Shown: positions 1-8,890 of the stretch, one piece after another | How positions within the stretch are numbered: position 1 is the first letter of the stretch | How the letters are laid out: each line of letters opens with the position of its first letter | NCBI GenBank assembly: GCA_943736015.1 | Contig: OX031062.1 | Coordinates: 53,122,962 to 53,186,961 of the forward strand | Direction of reading: 5' to 3' | Length of the DNA: 64,000 bases | Origin: Tridacna crocea | Lineage: Eukaryota; Mollusca; Bivalvia; Cardiida; Cardiidae | Translations under genes and position numbers: made by a program | The notes under the pieces: model-generated | Told to the model about the DNA's origin: nothing | Database searches by the model: none | Seen by the model: the letters and a program-made list of their open reading frames with translations, nothing else

Positions 1-777
1 CTGTTCTTTGTTTCTAGCAAATTCAACATGAGTCTGGTTAGAATCTTTTTTACAATTTCTAAATTTTTGTCTATATGCTTCTGGGACCAGCTCATAACCT
101 TTGAGAATAAGTTCTTTAACAGTCTCATAATGATGACATTGTTCAACGCCTAGTTGTGTATAAATTTCACGAGCTTTGCCTATCAAAACACTTTGCAGAA
201 GCAAAGTCCAGTGCTCTCTTGGCCAATTTAAGTTTTCTGCAACTTTTTCAAAGTGTAGGAAGTATTTATCAACTTCTTTTTCTTGAAATGGAGGAACAAG
301 CCTAATATGTTTTGTAACATCGAAATTGTATTCAATCTTTTGCTTGGGCTGATTTGCTCTTTCTTGCATTTCTATTTCCCTCATTCTTAATTGAAATTCT
401 CTCTCCTCTCTCTCTTCCCTTTCCCTTTCTTCTCTCTCCCTTTCTCTTTCTCTTTCCTTCTCTCTCTCTACCATTTCTTCTCTCTGTCTTTCCCTTTCTC
501 TTTCTATTTCTAACTGTCTGATCTGAAGTTTTAATTCAAGTTCTTTCGAACTTGAAACTGACTGAACGTCAACTATCAGGGAAAGAGCATTTTCATTGAA
601 AATCTCCTCATCAACAAAATATTGTACCAAAATGTTCTTAATTTCATGTTTACGCATTGAAGATTTTATTTCAGACAATTTATAGTGCTTCGCAAGATTA
701 AGCAAATCAGTCTTTTTACCCAAATTCAATAACTCCACAGACGGTTCAGCCGTAAATTTATCTAAGTCAAAAGACAT
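1..777 (-). CDS. retrotransposon Gag-like protein, SCAN-like region, C-terminus outside window
   Basis: An uninterrupted 259-codon frame from ATG at 777-775 to the window edge. Residues about 1-75 form a helical N-terminal region. Residues about 75-135 are an extreme Glu/Arg-rich coiled coil (runs of ER/ERE). Residues about 150-240 contain the W-P-R-E-H-W, L-I-G-K-A-R-E and Y-E-L-V-P-E-A-Y-R-Q-K-F pattern that I know from gag proteins of metazoan gypsy elements related to the vertebrate SCAN domain. Gag packages element RNA into particles. A zinc knuckle would be expected further downstream, outside the window. The absence of stops or frameshifts over the visible part suggests a young insertion. 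The family name is inference from motif memory. Confidence 0.8.
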   Translation of the reverse strand, partial: MSFDLDKFTAEPSVELLNLGKKTDLLNLAKHYKLSEIKSSMRKHEIKNILVQYFVDEEIFNENALSLIVDVQSVSSSKELELKLQIRQLEIERERERQREEMVEREKEREREREREEREREEREEREFQLRMREIEMQERANQPKQKIEYNFDVTKHIRLVPPFQEKEVDKYFLHFEKVAENLNWPREHWTLLLQSVLIGKAREIYTQLGVEQCHHYETVKELILKGYELVPEAYRQKFRNCKKDSNQTHVEFARNKEQ

Positions 778-840
778 GTTTGTTTGTTGCTGGATTCAAG
801 TACAAAATTGTATTATAATTACTGATTAGTAAACGAATGC

Positions 841-930
841 GTTAGTCTAGTTTCCAATCGATGGATAGTCCAAAATGGAAAACAAATACGTTAGTCTATT
901 TTCCAATCCCGTTAGTCTATTTTCCAATCC
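841..930. repeat. three short direct repeats in the retrotransposon leader
   Basis: The unit GTTAGTCTATTTTCCAATCC occurs at 911-930, at about 890-909, and in a diverged form at 841-859. They lie between gag and the primer-binding site of the LTR element; the last one runs up to and slightly into that site. Confidence 0.7.
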
Positions 931-944
931 CGGACGAGCCCCCA
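927..944 (-). other. primer-binding site complementary to tRNA-Pro
   Basis: On the minus strand the 18 bases are TGGGGGCTCGTCCGGGAT, the sequence known as the proline-tRNA primer site of gammaretroviruses and many metazoan LTR elements. It starts 5 nt downstream of the LTR end, the expected position. Confidence 0.85.
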
Positions 945-949
945 ATTTC

Positions 950-1501
950 TGTTACGAGTCAGGCGTAACTAGAAAGAAGAAGCCAGCAACAAACGATAAC
1001 AATTAACAGAATTTATTAACAAAAATATCAAATAAACAGTTACAATAGTACAAAACAATACCTTAGACGTTAAATTCAGAAGACAAACTATTCCAGTCTT
1101 AATTCCAATCTGATCCTGATCCAAACTAAATGTAATCCAAGCACATGAAATAATCCTCACTTTAGTCTAGTCTGATCCGAATCCAAACTGAATGTAATCC
1201 AAGCACTAATTATGACACAAACACAAAATAATCCCCACTGTAGTCTGGCAATCATGTATTAACTAGTGAACACTGAGATGTAAAAAGCTTTTCCTTTTAT
1301 AATAACAGGGAAACTTCCAGAAAATTCATGTTAAAATCAGTTGCATAATTCTTAGTAATCGGATTGTATAAAGGCCTGGAAACTTCCAGCACAATATTCT
1401 ACAAGAGAGAGTTCAGTTCTAAAAATAGCAACAGGGGAAAACCATTCAAAAATAGATACACACATGAACAAAGCTAGGAATAACTGGGTATGTACATAAC
1501 A
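950..1501 (-). repeat. long terminal repeat, 552 bp
   Basis: The edges form a short inverted repeat, TGTTA at 950-954 and TAACA at 1497-1501, as is usual for LTRs. The inner edge abuts the primer-binding site. The second LTR is outside the window, so neither identity between LTRs nor a target duplication can be checked. Confidence 0.75.
1295..1301 (-). promoter_or_regulatory. possible TATA box of the LTR promoter
   Basis: TATAAAA on the minus strand, about 200 bp from the upstream LTR edge, in the region where U3 would meet R. This is sequence match and position only. Confidence 0.35.
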
Positions 1502-1679
1502 GTATTGTAAATCGTGCACTATGTTGTGCGGTTTGGTATTGAGACAAGCAGGCTAGGCGCTTTTTTGTATTGTAAAGTGTCTTTGATGCGTGTGTCTGTG
1601 GTGTGTGCTGCATCTGTCGTTACTTTGGTAGTTATGTTACCATCATCGATGGCTACAGAATTTATTCTGAGTAACTATA

Positions 1680-1722
1680 ACTCAGGTGAGCGATTACATA
1701 TTGTGATCGTGCTGTGTCCGTA
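1680..1722. repeat. fragment of a dispersed repeat with CTCAGGTGAGCGAT end
   Basis: CTCAGGTGAGCGAT followed by GTGATCGTGCTGTGTCCGT. Related ends occur at 15079-15130, 16334-16373, 55074-55140, 55722-55760 and 62294-62320, so this is a dispersed repeat and not a splice donor of a small gene at 1514. Confidence 0.5.
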
Positions 1723-2001
1723 AGATGAGGCGATTTTAGTGCAGTATATTTTATTTTCTAATACTACGAAGAATTACGTGTGGGAATTTGATCTGTAATA
1801 AATTTTTTCAGACATTTTAGTATTAAAAGTATGTTCACTGTAAATTTGTTGTTTCTGAATCGAAAAAATGTATGTATCTGTTCATTTTTCAACTATAGTG
1901 ATCTAAATGTTACAAAATGCATAAAGGGAGGTAATCAGACAAGAAACTTGCAGGCATCTTTAGTTGGCAAAATAAATTGCTTTTCCACATTTGTTTGCTG
2001 T

Positions 2002-2231
2002 TTAACTCCTTACCAAACAATTCCTAGTTTTTATGATACTGAGAAAGAGGCCTTTTCAAACCATTGTGGGAAAAGCAGAAAATGCTGGTATCTAGCATTT
2101 TCTCCTTTTCCCCCCCACAATATTTTCTACCCTGCTGGAAACAAATTTTATTTGAGTTACATATATGTTGTTGTCTGCAAGTGCTTTTAACGTAGAACAG
2201 TGATTGGTTTTGTTGTATGGTAAAGGGTTAA
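2002..2231 (-). mobile_element. family A TTAA hairpin element
   Basis: TTAA at both ends. The core centre is changed to GGTATCTAG and the right hairpin arm has extra C residues, so this is an old copy. Its last 77 bp belong to the 901-bp duplication and recur at 3421-3497. Confidence 0.85.
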
Positions 2232-2720
2232 CCCTATTCCCCACATAAAGAGACTTTTTGCCAAATAAGGCTTTGAGTTATCAATAAATGATGACTTTAA
2301 CCCTCTACAAAACGACAAATGTTTAGACTTATCCAAATACATGTAGATAGCATTTGCTGATTACAAAATCAATATGACTAAAAAATTTAAACTTGACTTT
2401 AGACGAGTAGAAAACATTGTGGGAGTAGGAGAAAATGCTGGTTACCAGCATTTTCTCCTTTTCCCACAATGTTTTCAGAAGGCTTTTTCCTCTGGGTTGT
2501 AAAAATCAGGGATTGTTTGGTTAAAGGTTAAGAGGGGATGTGTTACGAGAGACCACTCCTTTATGCATAACTTTTTCCGGATTTAAACATAATATCTAAC
2601 AACTGTATTAGGGAGAATTCACTTTGGCTCAATGGTTATGGTGTTAACTTTTTGTCCGTGCATTCTAGGTTTTGAATCCTGCCCGGTCCCTGTATTTCTA
2701 CTATGCATTTTGTTCCTTTG
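2232..2720 (+). repeat. tRNA-headed SINE-like repeat split by two family A insertions
   Basis: The parts at 2232-2296, 2532-2720 and after 2950 align to the uninterrupted copy at 29412-29703, including a tRNA-like box A (GGCTCAATGGTTATGG) and box B (GTTTTGAATCC). The family A copy at 2297-2531 sits at the TTAA that is single in the 29 kb copy; the second insertion follows the segment. Confidence 0.75.
2297..2531 (+). mobile_element. family A TTAA hairpin element, full length
   Basis: The hairpin is intact apart from a GTGGGAGTAGG change in the left arm. It is inserted in the SINE-like repeat at a TTAA that is unoccupied at 29480-29483. Confidence 0.9.
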
Positions 2721-2950
2721 TTAACTCTTTACCACACAATCCTGAGTTTTAACGACCCTGAGGGAGAAAGCGTTTGAAAACATTGTGGGAAAAGGAGAAA
2801 ATGCTGGTTACCAGCATTTTTGTCCTTTTCCCACAATGTCTTCTACTCTATCAAAGACTAATTCCATTTTTTGAGCTAGTTTTAAATTGTCGTCTGCAAA
2901 TGCTTTCAATTTGGACAAGTCTATTACTTGTTTGTGTGGTAAAGAGTTAA
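2721..2950 (-). mobile_element. family A TTAA hairpin element, full length
   Basis: Begins TTAACTCTTTACCACAC and ends GTGTGGTAAAGAGTTAA. The right hairpin arm has a TTTTTGTCC change. It is inserted at the tail of the SINE-like repeat. Confidence 0.9.
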
Positions 2951-3055
2951 AGACTTTGTTCGTAAGAGTAGTGTATAGGAATTGAGAACAGGAGAGTTCA
3001 GACTTGCTTCTTCAAATCCCCAGCTCGGCCAGTGAATTTCTTTCTGACGATTGAT

Positions 3056-3283
3056 TTCAAACTAAAATAAACGTTTACTCAAGAAAACGCTACCTCGTGC
3101 AATTCACTCAGCTATGACCAGGAGTTTAGAGAAATCTGGAGCTAAAGTAGGTCTCATTTCTCCTCAAACATATTGATAAAAGCTATTTTCTGCGCTACTA
3201 CTTTATAGAGCCTAATACTGCATTTTCCCGATATCGGGGATAGTGATGCGTCATATGAGACAGGTCGAATCTTCGAAGAATAT
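3056..3283 (+). repeat. inverted repeat arm, unknown element (partner 5221-5452)
   Basis: Reverse-complement match to 5221-5452, sharing TCTTCGAAGAATAT at one end and TTTCAAACTAAAATAA at the other, with moderate divergence. It is probably a dispersed transposon fragment present in both orientations. It separates the two copies of the 901-bp duplication. Confidence 0.7.
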
Positions 3284-3299
3284 CACATGCGCGGACACA

Positions 3300-3394
3300 A
3301 AAGGTTACCAGCATTTTTTTCTTTTTCCACAATGTTTTCAAAAGCCTATTTCTTCAAGGTTGTTAAAACATGGGACTTTGTGGTAAAGAGTTAA
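3300..3394 (+). repeat. family A right half
   Basis: Starts in the middle of the hairpin at GGTTACCAGC and runs to GTGGTAAAGAGTTAA. The left half is missing, apparently replaced by the inverted-repeat element next to it. Confidence 0.8.
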
Positions 3395-3420
3395 GGACAA
3401 TTTGCACATCATTAAATTTA

Positions 3421-4321
3421 AGTTACATATATGTTGTTGTCTGCAAGTGCTTTTAACGTAGAACAGTGATTGGTTTTGTTGTATGGTAAAGGGTTAACCC
3501 TATTCCCCACATAAAGAGACTTTTTGCCAAATAAGGCTTTGAGTTATCAATAAATGATGACTTTAACCCTCTACAAAACGACAAATGTTTAGACTTATCC
3601 AAATACATGTAGATAGCATTTGCTGATTACAAAATCAATATGACTAAAAAATTTAAACTTGACTTTAGACGAGTAGAAAACATTGTGGGAGTAGGAGAAA
3701 ATGCTGGTTACCAGCATTTTCTCCTTTTCCCACAATGTTTTCAGAAGGCTTTTTCCTCTGGGTTGTAAAAATCAGGGATTGTTTGGTTAAAGGTTAAGAG
3801 GGGATGTGTTACGAGAGACCACTCCTTTATGCATAACTTTTTCCGGATTTAAACATAATATCTAACAACTGTATTAGGGAGAATTCACTTTGGCTCAATG
3901 GTTATGGTGTTAACCTTTTGTCCGTGCATTCTAGGTTTTGAATCCTGCCTGGTCCCTGTATTTCTACTATGCATTTTGTTCCTTTGTTAACTCTTTACCA
4001 CACAATCCTGAGTTTTAACGACCCTGAGGGAGAAAGCGTTTGAAAACATTGTGGGAAAAGGAGAAAATGCTGGTTACCAGCATTTTTGTCCTTTTCCCAC
4101 AATGTCTTCTACTCTATCAAAGACTAATTCCATTTTTTGAGCTAGTTTTAAATTGTCGTCTGCAAATGCTTTCAATTTGGACAAGTCTATTACTTGTTTG
4201 TGTGGTAAAGAGTTAAAGACTTTGTTCGTAAGAGTAGTGTATAGGAATTGAGAACAGGAGAGTTCAGACTTGCTTCTTCAAATCCCCAGCTCGGCCAGTG
4301 AATTTCTTTCTGACGATTGAT
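3421..4321. repeat. 901-bp direct duplication, copy 2
   Basis: Second copy of 2155-3055. It carries the family A tail (3421-3497) and full family A copies at 3563-3797 (+) and 3987-4216 (-), identical in structure to those of copy 1. Confidence 0.95.
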
Positions 4322-4695
4322 GATAGTCATAGCCGTAACCAGGTAAAAGTAAATTATACGCACGCCGAAGTTGGCCATTTTTGAGGCAGGTGATGAGAGC
4401 AATTCGGAATCAGCCGAATAGAATTGGAGCCGTAAAATCAAGATATTTCTGATCTTGGCTGTTTTAGAAAATGGCCAACCTGAAAAATACATGAAAAGAG
4501 GCAACTTACGACCTATTCTTGATTTCTTTAAATTATGCATGTGTGTGGTGTACGTAATAGAAGTTACCCCTATGATAGTCGTTATGACAGGGTTTACTCC
4601 TCTCTCACCACTGATCATTGTTTTAGTGATGATTACATAGGAAAGCAGCCAGTGGCTTGGGAAGAATTTTTTGCCGAGTACTAGTAAACAGAAAC
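4322..4695. repeat. palindromic segment and SINE body remnants
   Basis: GGCCATTTTT near 4373 and AAAATGGCC near 4467 face each other as part of a loose inverted repeat. The part from 4560 to 4690 resembles the body of the SINEs near 17.1, 37.5 and 40.3 kb (GTTATGACAGG, CACTGATCATTG, GCAGCCAGTGGCTT). No reading frame here looks genuine. Confidence 0.4.
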
Positions 4696-4924
4696 TTAAC
4701 CCTTTACCACACACTCCCAACTTTTAACGATCCTGAGTAAGATGCCTTTTGAAAACATTGTGGGAAAAGGAGAAAATGCTGGTAACCAGCATTTTCTCCT
4801 TTTCCCACAATGTTTTTTATCCTGTCAGGGAAAACTTGCACCACTTGAGCCACATTGTAATTGTCGTCTGCAAATGCTTTCAATTTGGTCTACGCTAAAC
4901 TGTTTATGTGTGGTAAAGAGTTGA
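4696..4924 (-). mobile_element. family A TTAA hairpin element with perfect 65-bp palindrome
   Basis: Positions 4752-4816 form a perfect 32+1+32 palindrome centred on the A of CTGGTAACCAG. The right terminal TTAA has decayed to TTGA. Confidence 0.95.
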
Positions 4925-4976
4925 GGAAAGCATGGATAGATACAATGGTTGCCTCGACCTCTTGATTCAGCTGGTT

Positions 4977-5190
4977 ATAAGACAATATCTTAGACTTGTC
5001 CAAATTCAAAGCATTGGCAGACGACAAAATAGAAGTGACTAAAAATCTGAATTTTGTATTTGGGAGGGTAGGAAAAATTTTGGAAAAGGAGAAAATGCTG
5101 GTTACCAGCATTTTCTCCTTTTCCCACGATGTTTTCAAAGGCTTTCTTTCTTGGGGTCTTTAAGAGTCGGATTTTGTGGTAAAGGGTTAA
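4977..5190 (+). mobile_element. family A TTAA hairpin element, left end degraded
   Basis: Recognisable from ATCTTAGACTTGTCC onward, with an intact hairpin core at about 5085-5135 and right end GTGGTAAAGGGTTAA. The first ~15 bp are not recognisable. Confidence 0.8.
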
Positions 5191-5220
5191 CTGGTTATAA
5201 GGCCGTTGTCTGCGTATGTC

Positions 5221-5452
5221 ATATTCTTCGAAGATTCGACTGTCTTATATGACGCATCACTACTAGCCCCAAAAGCAGGCTGACTGTAATATTACGCTCT
5301 ATAAAGTAGCAATGTAGATAATAGCTTTTATTAATACGTTTGAGGAGAAATGAGACCTGCTTTAGCTCCAGATTTCTCTAGACTGCTGATCATAGCAGAG
5401 TGAATTGCACGAGGTAACGTTTTATTGAGTAAACTTTTATTTTAGTTTGAAA
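5221..5452 (-). repeat. inverted repeat arm, partner of 3056-3283
   Basis: Reverse complement of the 3056-3283 segment with scattered substitutions. It begins ATATTCTTCGAAGATTCGAC. Confidence 0.7.
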
Positions 5453-5607
5453 TTCAAAGTAACGGTTGTTGCGTAGGAAAGTGGTTCGGTTCTGTACCCA
5501 GGATGCCTAAATTAGATAGATGAGTATTTATAGAAAGCCATCTAGCAGGAGATAATGATTGTAAGACAAACTAGATTTTATGGACTTATAATTATCACTT
5601 GCTTGGT

Positions 5608-5835
5608 TTAACTATTTACCACACAACAAAATGTTAGACTGGTTCAAATTGAAAGCTTTTGCAGACGACAGAATAAAGGTGACTGAAAAATTGAAATTTG
5701 TTCTGGGAAGGGTAGAAAACACTGGGAAAAGGAGAAAATGCTGGTTACCAGCATTTTCTCCTTTTCCTACAGTGTTTGCAAAAGTTTTTTTTTCTCAGGG
5801 GCGTCAAAAGTAGGGATTGTGTGGTAATGGGTTTA
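5608..5835 (+). mobile_element. family A TTAA hairpin element
   Basis: The left hairpin arm has lost a few bases (AAACACTGGGAAAAGG). It shares its right terminal tetranucleotide (TTTA, 5832-5835) with the next copy. Confidence 0.9.
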
Positions 5836-6034
5836 CCCTTTACCACACAGTCCTGAGTGTTATTGACCCCTAGGAAAAAAGGCTTTTGAAAAAATAATTG
5901 GAAAAGTATAAATTTCTCAATATTTTCCACCGTCTTTCTCAGACAATTTTCCCTTTTGAGCTACATTTCATTTGTTGCCTGTAAATTCTTTCGATTCTGA
6001 CAAGTCAAGAATAATGTCATTGGTTGATGGTTAA
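5832..6034 (-). mobile_element. family A TTAA hairpin element, decayed
   Basis: Good left end TTTACCCTTTACCACACAG, but the hairpin is largely lost. It ends GGTTGATGGTTAA. Confidence 0.7.
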
Positions 6035-8099
6035 AGCCCCAGTACAGCCAAAGAATTGGCTGATGGTTAAAGCCCCAATAAAGCCAAAGAATAAGTAATT
6101 TTTACCATTGATAAGTCGAAAATATAAAGGATTACCAATCACAACACACATATATAAGATCAGAGAAAACCTGAGTGTGTCAGTTTTACTGCATTGGTTG
6201 CCATGATATTCATGTGCGAAAATGCATGGAGAACCCTGTCAATTTCAGAGCGAACTAGGCCTTTGAGAACGTCACATGATAACATTGCATCTCATTAGTG
6301 CTATGACATAGTACACTGGACTGCTGTTTACACTTCCAGTTCGTGTATTATGTTATGGAAGAGTAAGGTCATTCTGTTTTCTCATTTCCATGTAGTAAAC
6401 ACCTCCTGTATTAATGAATAAACAAAGGCCTGTGTCGCCGTGTCTGTTTACAGTGTCGATAAACTTAGTTTTTCAAGCCTAAAATGGGGACAAAATGATC
6501 AAATGGATGAAGATTTTGTTTTGTCACATTGAATTACCAAGTTTATGTCATTATTACGTCATTGCAGATATTTAAGATGAAAAGTTGGCTAATCATCTGC
6601 TATCATCAATGTAAGCAAACAGATAATGGGTCATGGTAGGATCTGTTCTAGTTTCAAAATAGTTTTTTCTGCAATTTACTGGAACTTCTATGAACTGCAA
6701 ATTTACAAATCGTTAAAGTCATAAAAATCCCCATTTTTTCACATGGTTAAAATGAAATTTACTTTTACTTTACAAACAGGCCTTTTTACATAAAAGACTA
6801 TACAAAGACTATAGTGCATCACAGAGATGCATGCAACCTGTTTTTGCCAGATCATGCTTCATGTATTCATCTTTGCGAGCCAAGGTTACAATCACTATGT
6901 GGATCTTACCTAGGCGGATTGAGCTCGATTTCGAGATTCCTGCGACACTCCCTCTATTTGATGCTGCCTATTATCTCCCTATACATGATATTTCTTATAG
7001 CCATTGAAATGTCGTTTTACAAACTGCTTACGAATACGATAATTCAACATGAAGAAATAACCACAAACGTACTTCGACATTTCATGGTCAGGTGCTGGGA
7101 TATAGCATAACACATCTGATAATTGATTGGTCACATTGAAACTTAATGTCAATATTGTTTGTCTATGTTTTCTTCGGTAATAAATCGATACAGATCCTGC
7201 ACACATCCAAGGAGGTATTCATGTTTACTTTCTATTTTTATCGTGACCCTATTTTTATCAAAGATGAAATGCATCAAGCGATTTGATTTGATGCAATTAG
7301 AGCTAGCTGTAACCAATGAAAATGCGTATCGGGTGATTGTCGAAATCAAGCTGAATCCGCCAAGGGTAGAGTAGTGTAGTGGATCGTAACCCTTGGCTTG
7401 CGAAGGTGCATGTATTGTACAAATATTCATTGGTGGTAAAATACAGGGCCATTATGGTCCTCAAGTACATATTTATACAGAGCAGCCTCAGGGGTGAAAA
7501 AAAACTGGACCAAATGATAAAAAAATAATGTATAAAAATGTTTTGCAAAGTACTTGTATTTGAAGAAAAGATGACATCTGGGACTGGATAACATGAAATT
7601 TATTTGTGACTATCAGTATCATATCTGAATCTGTGTCATGGATCACTGAAAGTGTAAATGGTGTGAAGTCAAGATACAGAAATATTTTGATTTTTAAACA
7701 TTTATTAACAGTGAATGATTTATGGAGTATGAAAAATGTTGGAAATATACCTTTAGATCATGGCAAGATACAGGAATCAATGTATGTCTAACCTGAGTTA
7801 GGCATTTTTAATAAAAAATTAAAAATTATGCTACTTTTGTAACAGTGTTTTCATAAGCTTTCTTCTGATGAGGGTTGAACCCTCAACCATGTTAACTTAC
7901 ATTTTTCTCAGACCAGCAGAAGAGGGCTTTCAAAAATTTTAGGAGAAAATCTTTGTTACAAGCAGCTCTTTCCTTTCTACTCTTTTCTACTCTTAACAGA
8001 TTCATCATTTTAGCCATGTTATTAGTTCCACTAGCCCAAGGCCAGTGGGCTTATGTGATGGCCCAGTGTCCATCCTGCCATTCCCTATGGAAAGGAGGC
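6035..8099. other. low-repeat stretch, no gene recognised
   Basis: A 36-bp near-tandem repeat (AAAGCCCCAGTACAGCC and AAAGCCCCAATAAAGCC) lies at 6024-6093. The rest has no family A copies and no recognised exon. Short open frames at 6814-7110 and 7149-7548 overlap on opposite strands and show no domain or codon signal. This is where a missing upstream GRIP exon could hide, but I see none. Confidence 0.4.
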
Positions 8100-8328
8100 T
8101 TAACCCTTGACCAAACAGTCCCTGGTTTGTATGACCCTGAGATAAAAGCCTTTTGAAAACATTGTGGGGAAAGGAGAAAATGCTGGTAACCAGCATTTTC
8201 TCCTTTTCCCACAATGTTTTCTATCCTGCTAGAAACAAATTTCACTTTTTGAGTTTCATTTATTTTGTCGTCTGCAAGTGCTTTCAATTTTGACTATTCA
8301 AAAATTTTGTCACATGGTAAAGGGTTAA
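8100..8328 (-). mobile_element. family A TTAA hairpin element, full length
   Basis: Starts TTAACCCTTGACCAAAC, ends CATGGTAAAGGGTTAA, with an intact core CTGGTAACCAG near 8185. Confidence 0.9.
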
Positions 8329-8533
8329 TGTATAGACCTACAAAGAGTTTTGACGCAAGTCAGCCTGTGCAGTTTGTTGAAGCTGACCAAGGCTGAACTT
8401 TCTGGTATTGGTCAATTTTCTGCATGTAAAAGGACTGATCTACCTCATGGAACAGTTGGTTGGTATACATTATGGACTTCATGGTTTCATGATAATTGTG
8501 ATGATAAGCTTTGTATCATGCACCACTGATGCA
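8329..8533. repeat. dispersed repeat W fragment
   Basis: Contains GTCAGCCTGTGCAGTTTG and GGTCAATTTTCTGCATGT. Related stretches lie near 10085-10160, 11850-11960, 22970-23160, 48500-48640 and 54400-54520. Confidence 0.5.
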
Positions 8534-8761
8534 TTAACCCATTACCACGCAATCCAGACATTTAACGACCTTGAAAAAGAAGCCTTCTGAAAACATTGTG
8601 GAAAAAGGAGAAAATGCTGGTAACCAGCTTTTTCCCTTTTTCCGCTATATTTTCTACCCTTCACAAAATAAATTTCGAATTTTCAGTCACTTTTATTTCG
8701 TCGTCTGCAAATGCTTTTGATCAGGACAAACCTAAAATATTGTTGTTTGGTAATGAGTTAA
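8534..8761 (-). mobile_element. family A TTAA hairpin element, 51 bp before a GRIP exon
   Basis: TTAACCCATTACCACGCAA to GTTTGGTAATGAGTTAA, with several changes in the right hairpin arm. It ends 51 bp upstream of the exon that starts PDZ1. Confidence 0.9.
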
Positions 8762-8812
8762 GCACCCTTTTACCAGGGCATTGTTCAGTTATTTGTTTAT
8801 CCTCTGTTTCAG

Positions 8813-8890
8813 ATGTTGAAGACAAGAGAAGCACGACACTAGTGGACTTGCATAAGATAGAAGGATGTGGTCTAGGACTCATCATTGCTG
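8813..8890 (+). CDS. Grip: GRIP exon: start of PDZ1
   Basis: Acceptor TTTCAG at 8807-8812 and donor G|GTAAGC at 8891. It enters one base into a codon, so an upstream coding exon must exist. The 26 codons end in the carboxylate-binding loop [10 protein letters not shown]. It leaves in phase 1 and joins exactly to the exon 26.6 kb downstream. Confidence 0.9.

Larger units (their letters stand above)
1..1501 (-). mobile_element. LTR retrotransposon, 5' part (Ty3/gypsy-like), cut by window edge
   Basis: Read on the minus strand: an LTR (1501 to 950), a 5-nt gap, an 18-nt primer-binding site, a leader of about 150 nt and a gag reading frame that continues past position 1. The order is that of a reverse-transcribing LTR element. 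Protease, reverse transcriptase and integrase would lie left of the window, so the superfamily call rests on gag character and layout only. It lies upstream of the first visible GRIP exon and may sit in a GRIP intron or outside the gene. Confidence 0.85.
2155..3055. repeat. 901-bp direct duplication, copy 1
   Basis: Matches 3421-4321 with offset 1266 and, by eye, only two substitutions (T/C in the GTTAACTTTTTG stretch and C/T in the CTGCCCGGT stretch). The unit contains the tail of one family A copy, two full family A copies and the SINE they inserted into. It is either a very recent tandem duplication or a redundant assembly piece. Confidence 0.95.

Noticed and set aside
1514..1723. Small frame with a hydrophobic stretch resembling a signal peptide and a GTGAGC that looks like a donor
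   Set aside because: The CTCAGGTGAGCGAT sequence is the end of a dispersed repeat seen elsewhere; no homology or downstream exon supports a gene.
4190..4720. 176-codon minus-strand frame
   Set aside because: It crosses a duplicated family A end, a SINE-like body and another family A end; no domain, and composition follows the repeats.
6814..7548. Overlapping 60-98 codon frames on both strands in the low-repeat stretch
   Set aside because: No recognisable motif, no splice-consistent extension to the PDZ1 exon, and equal openness on opposite strands.
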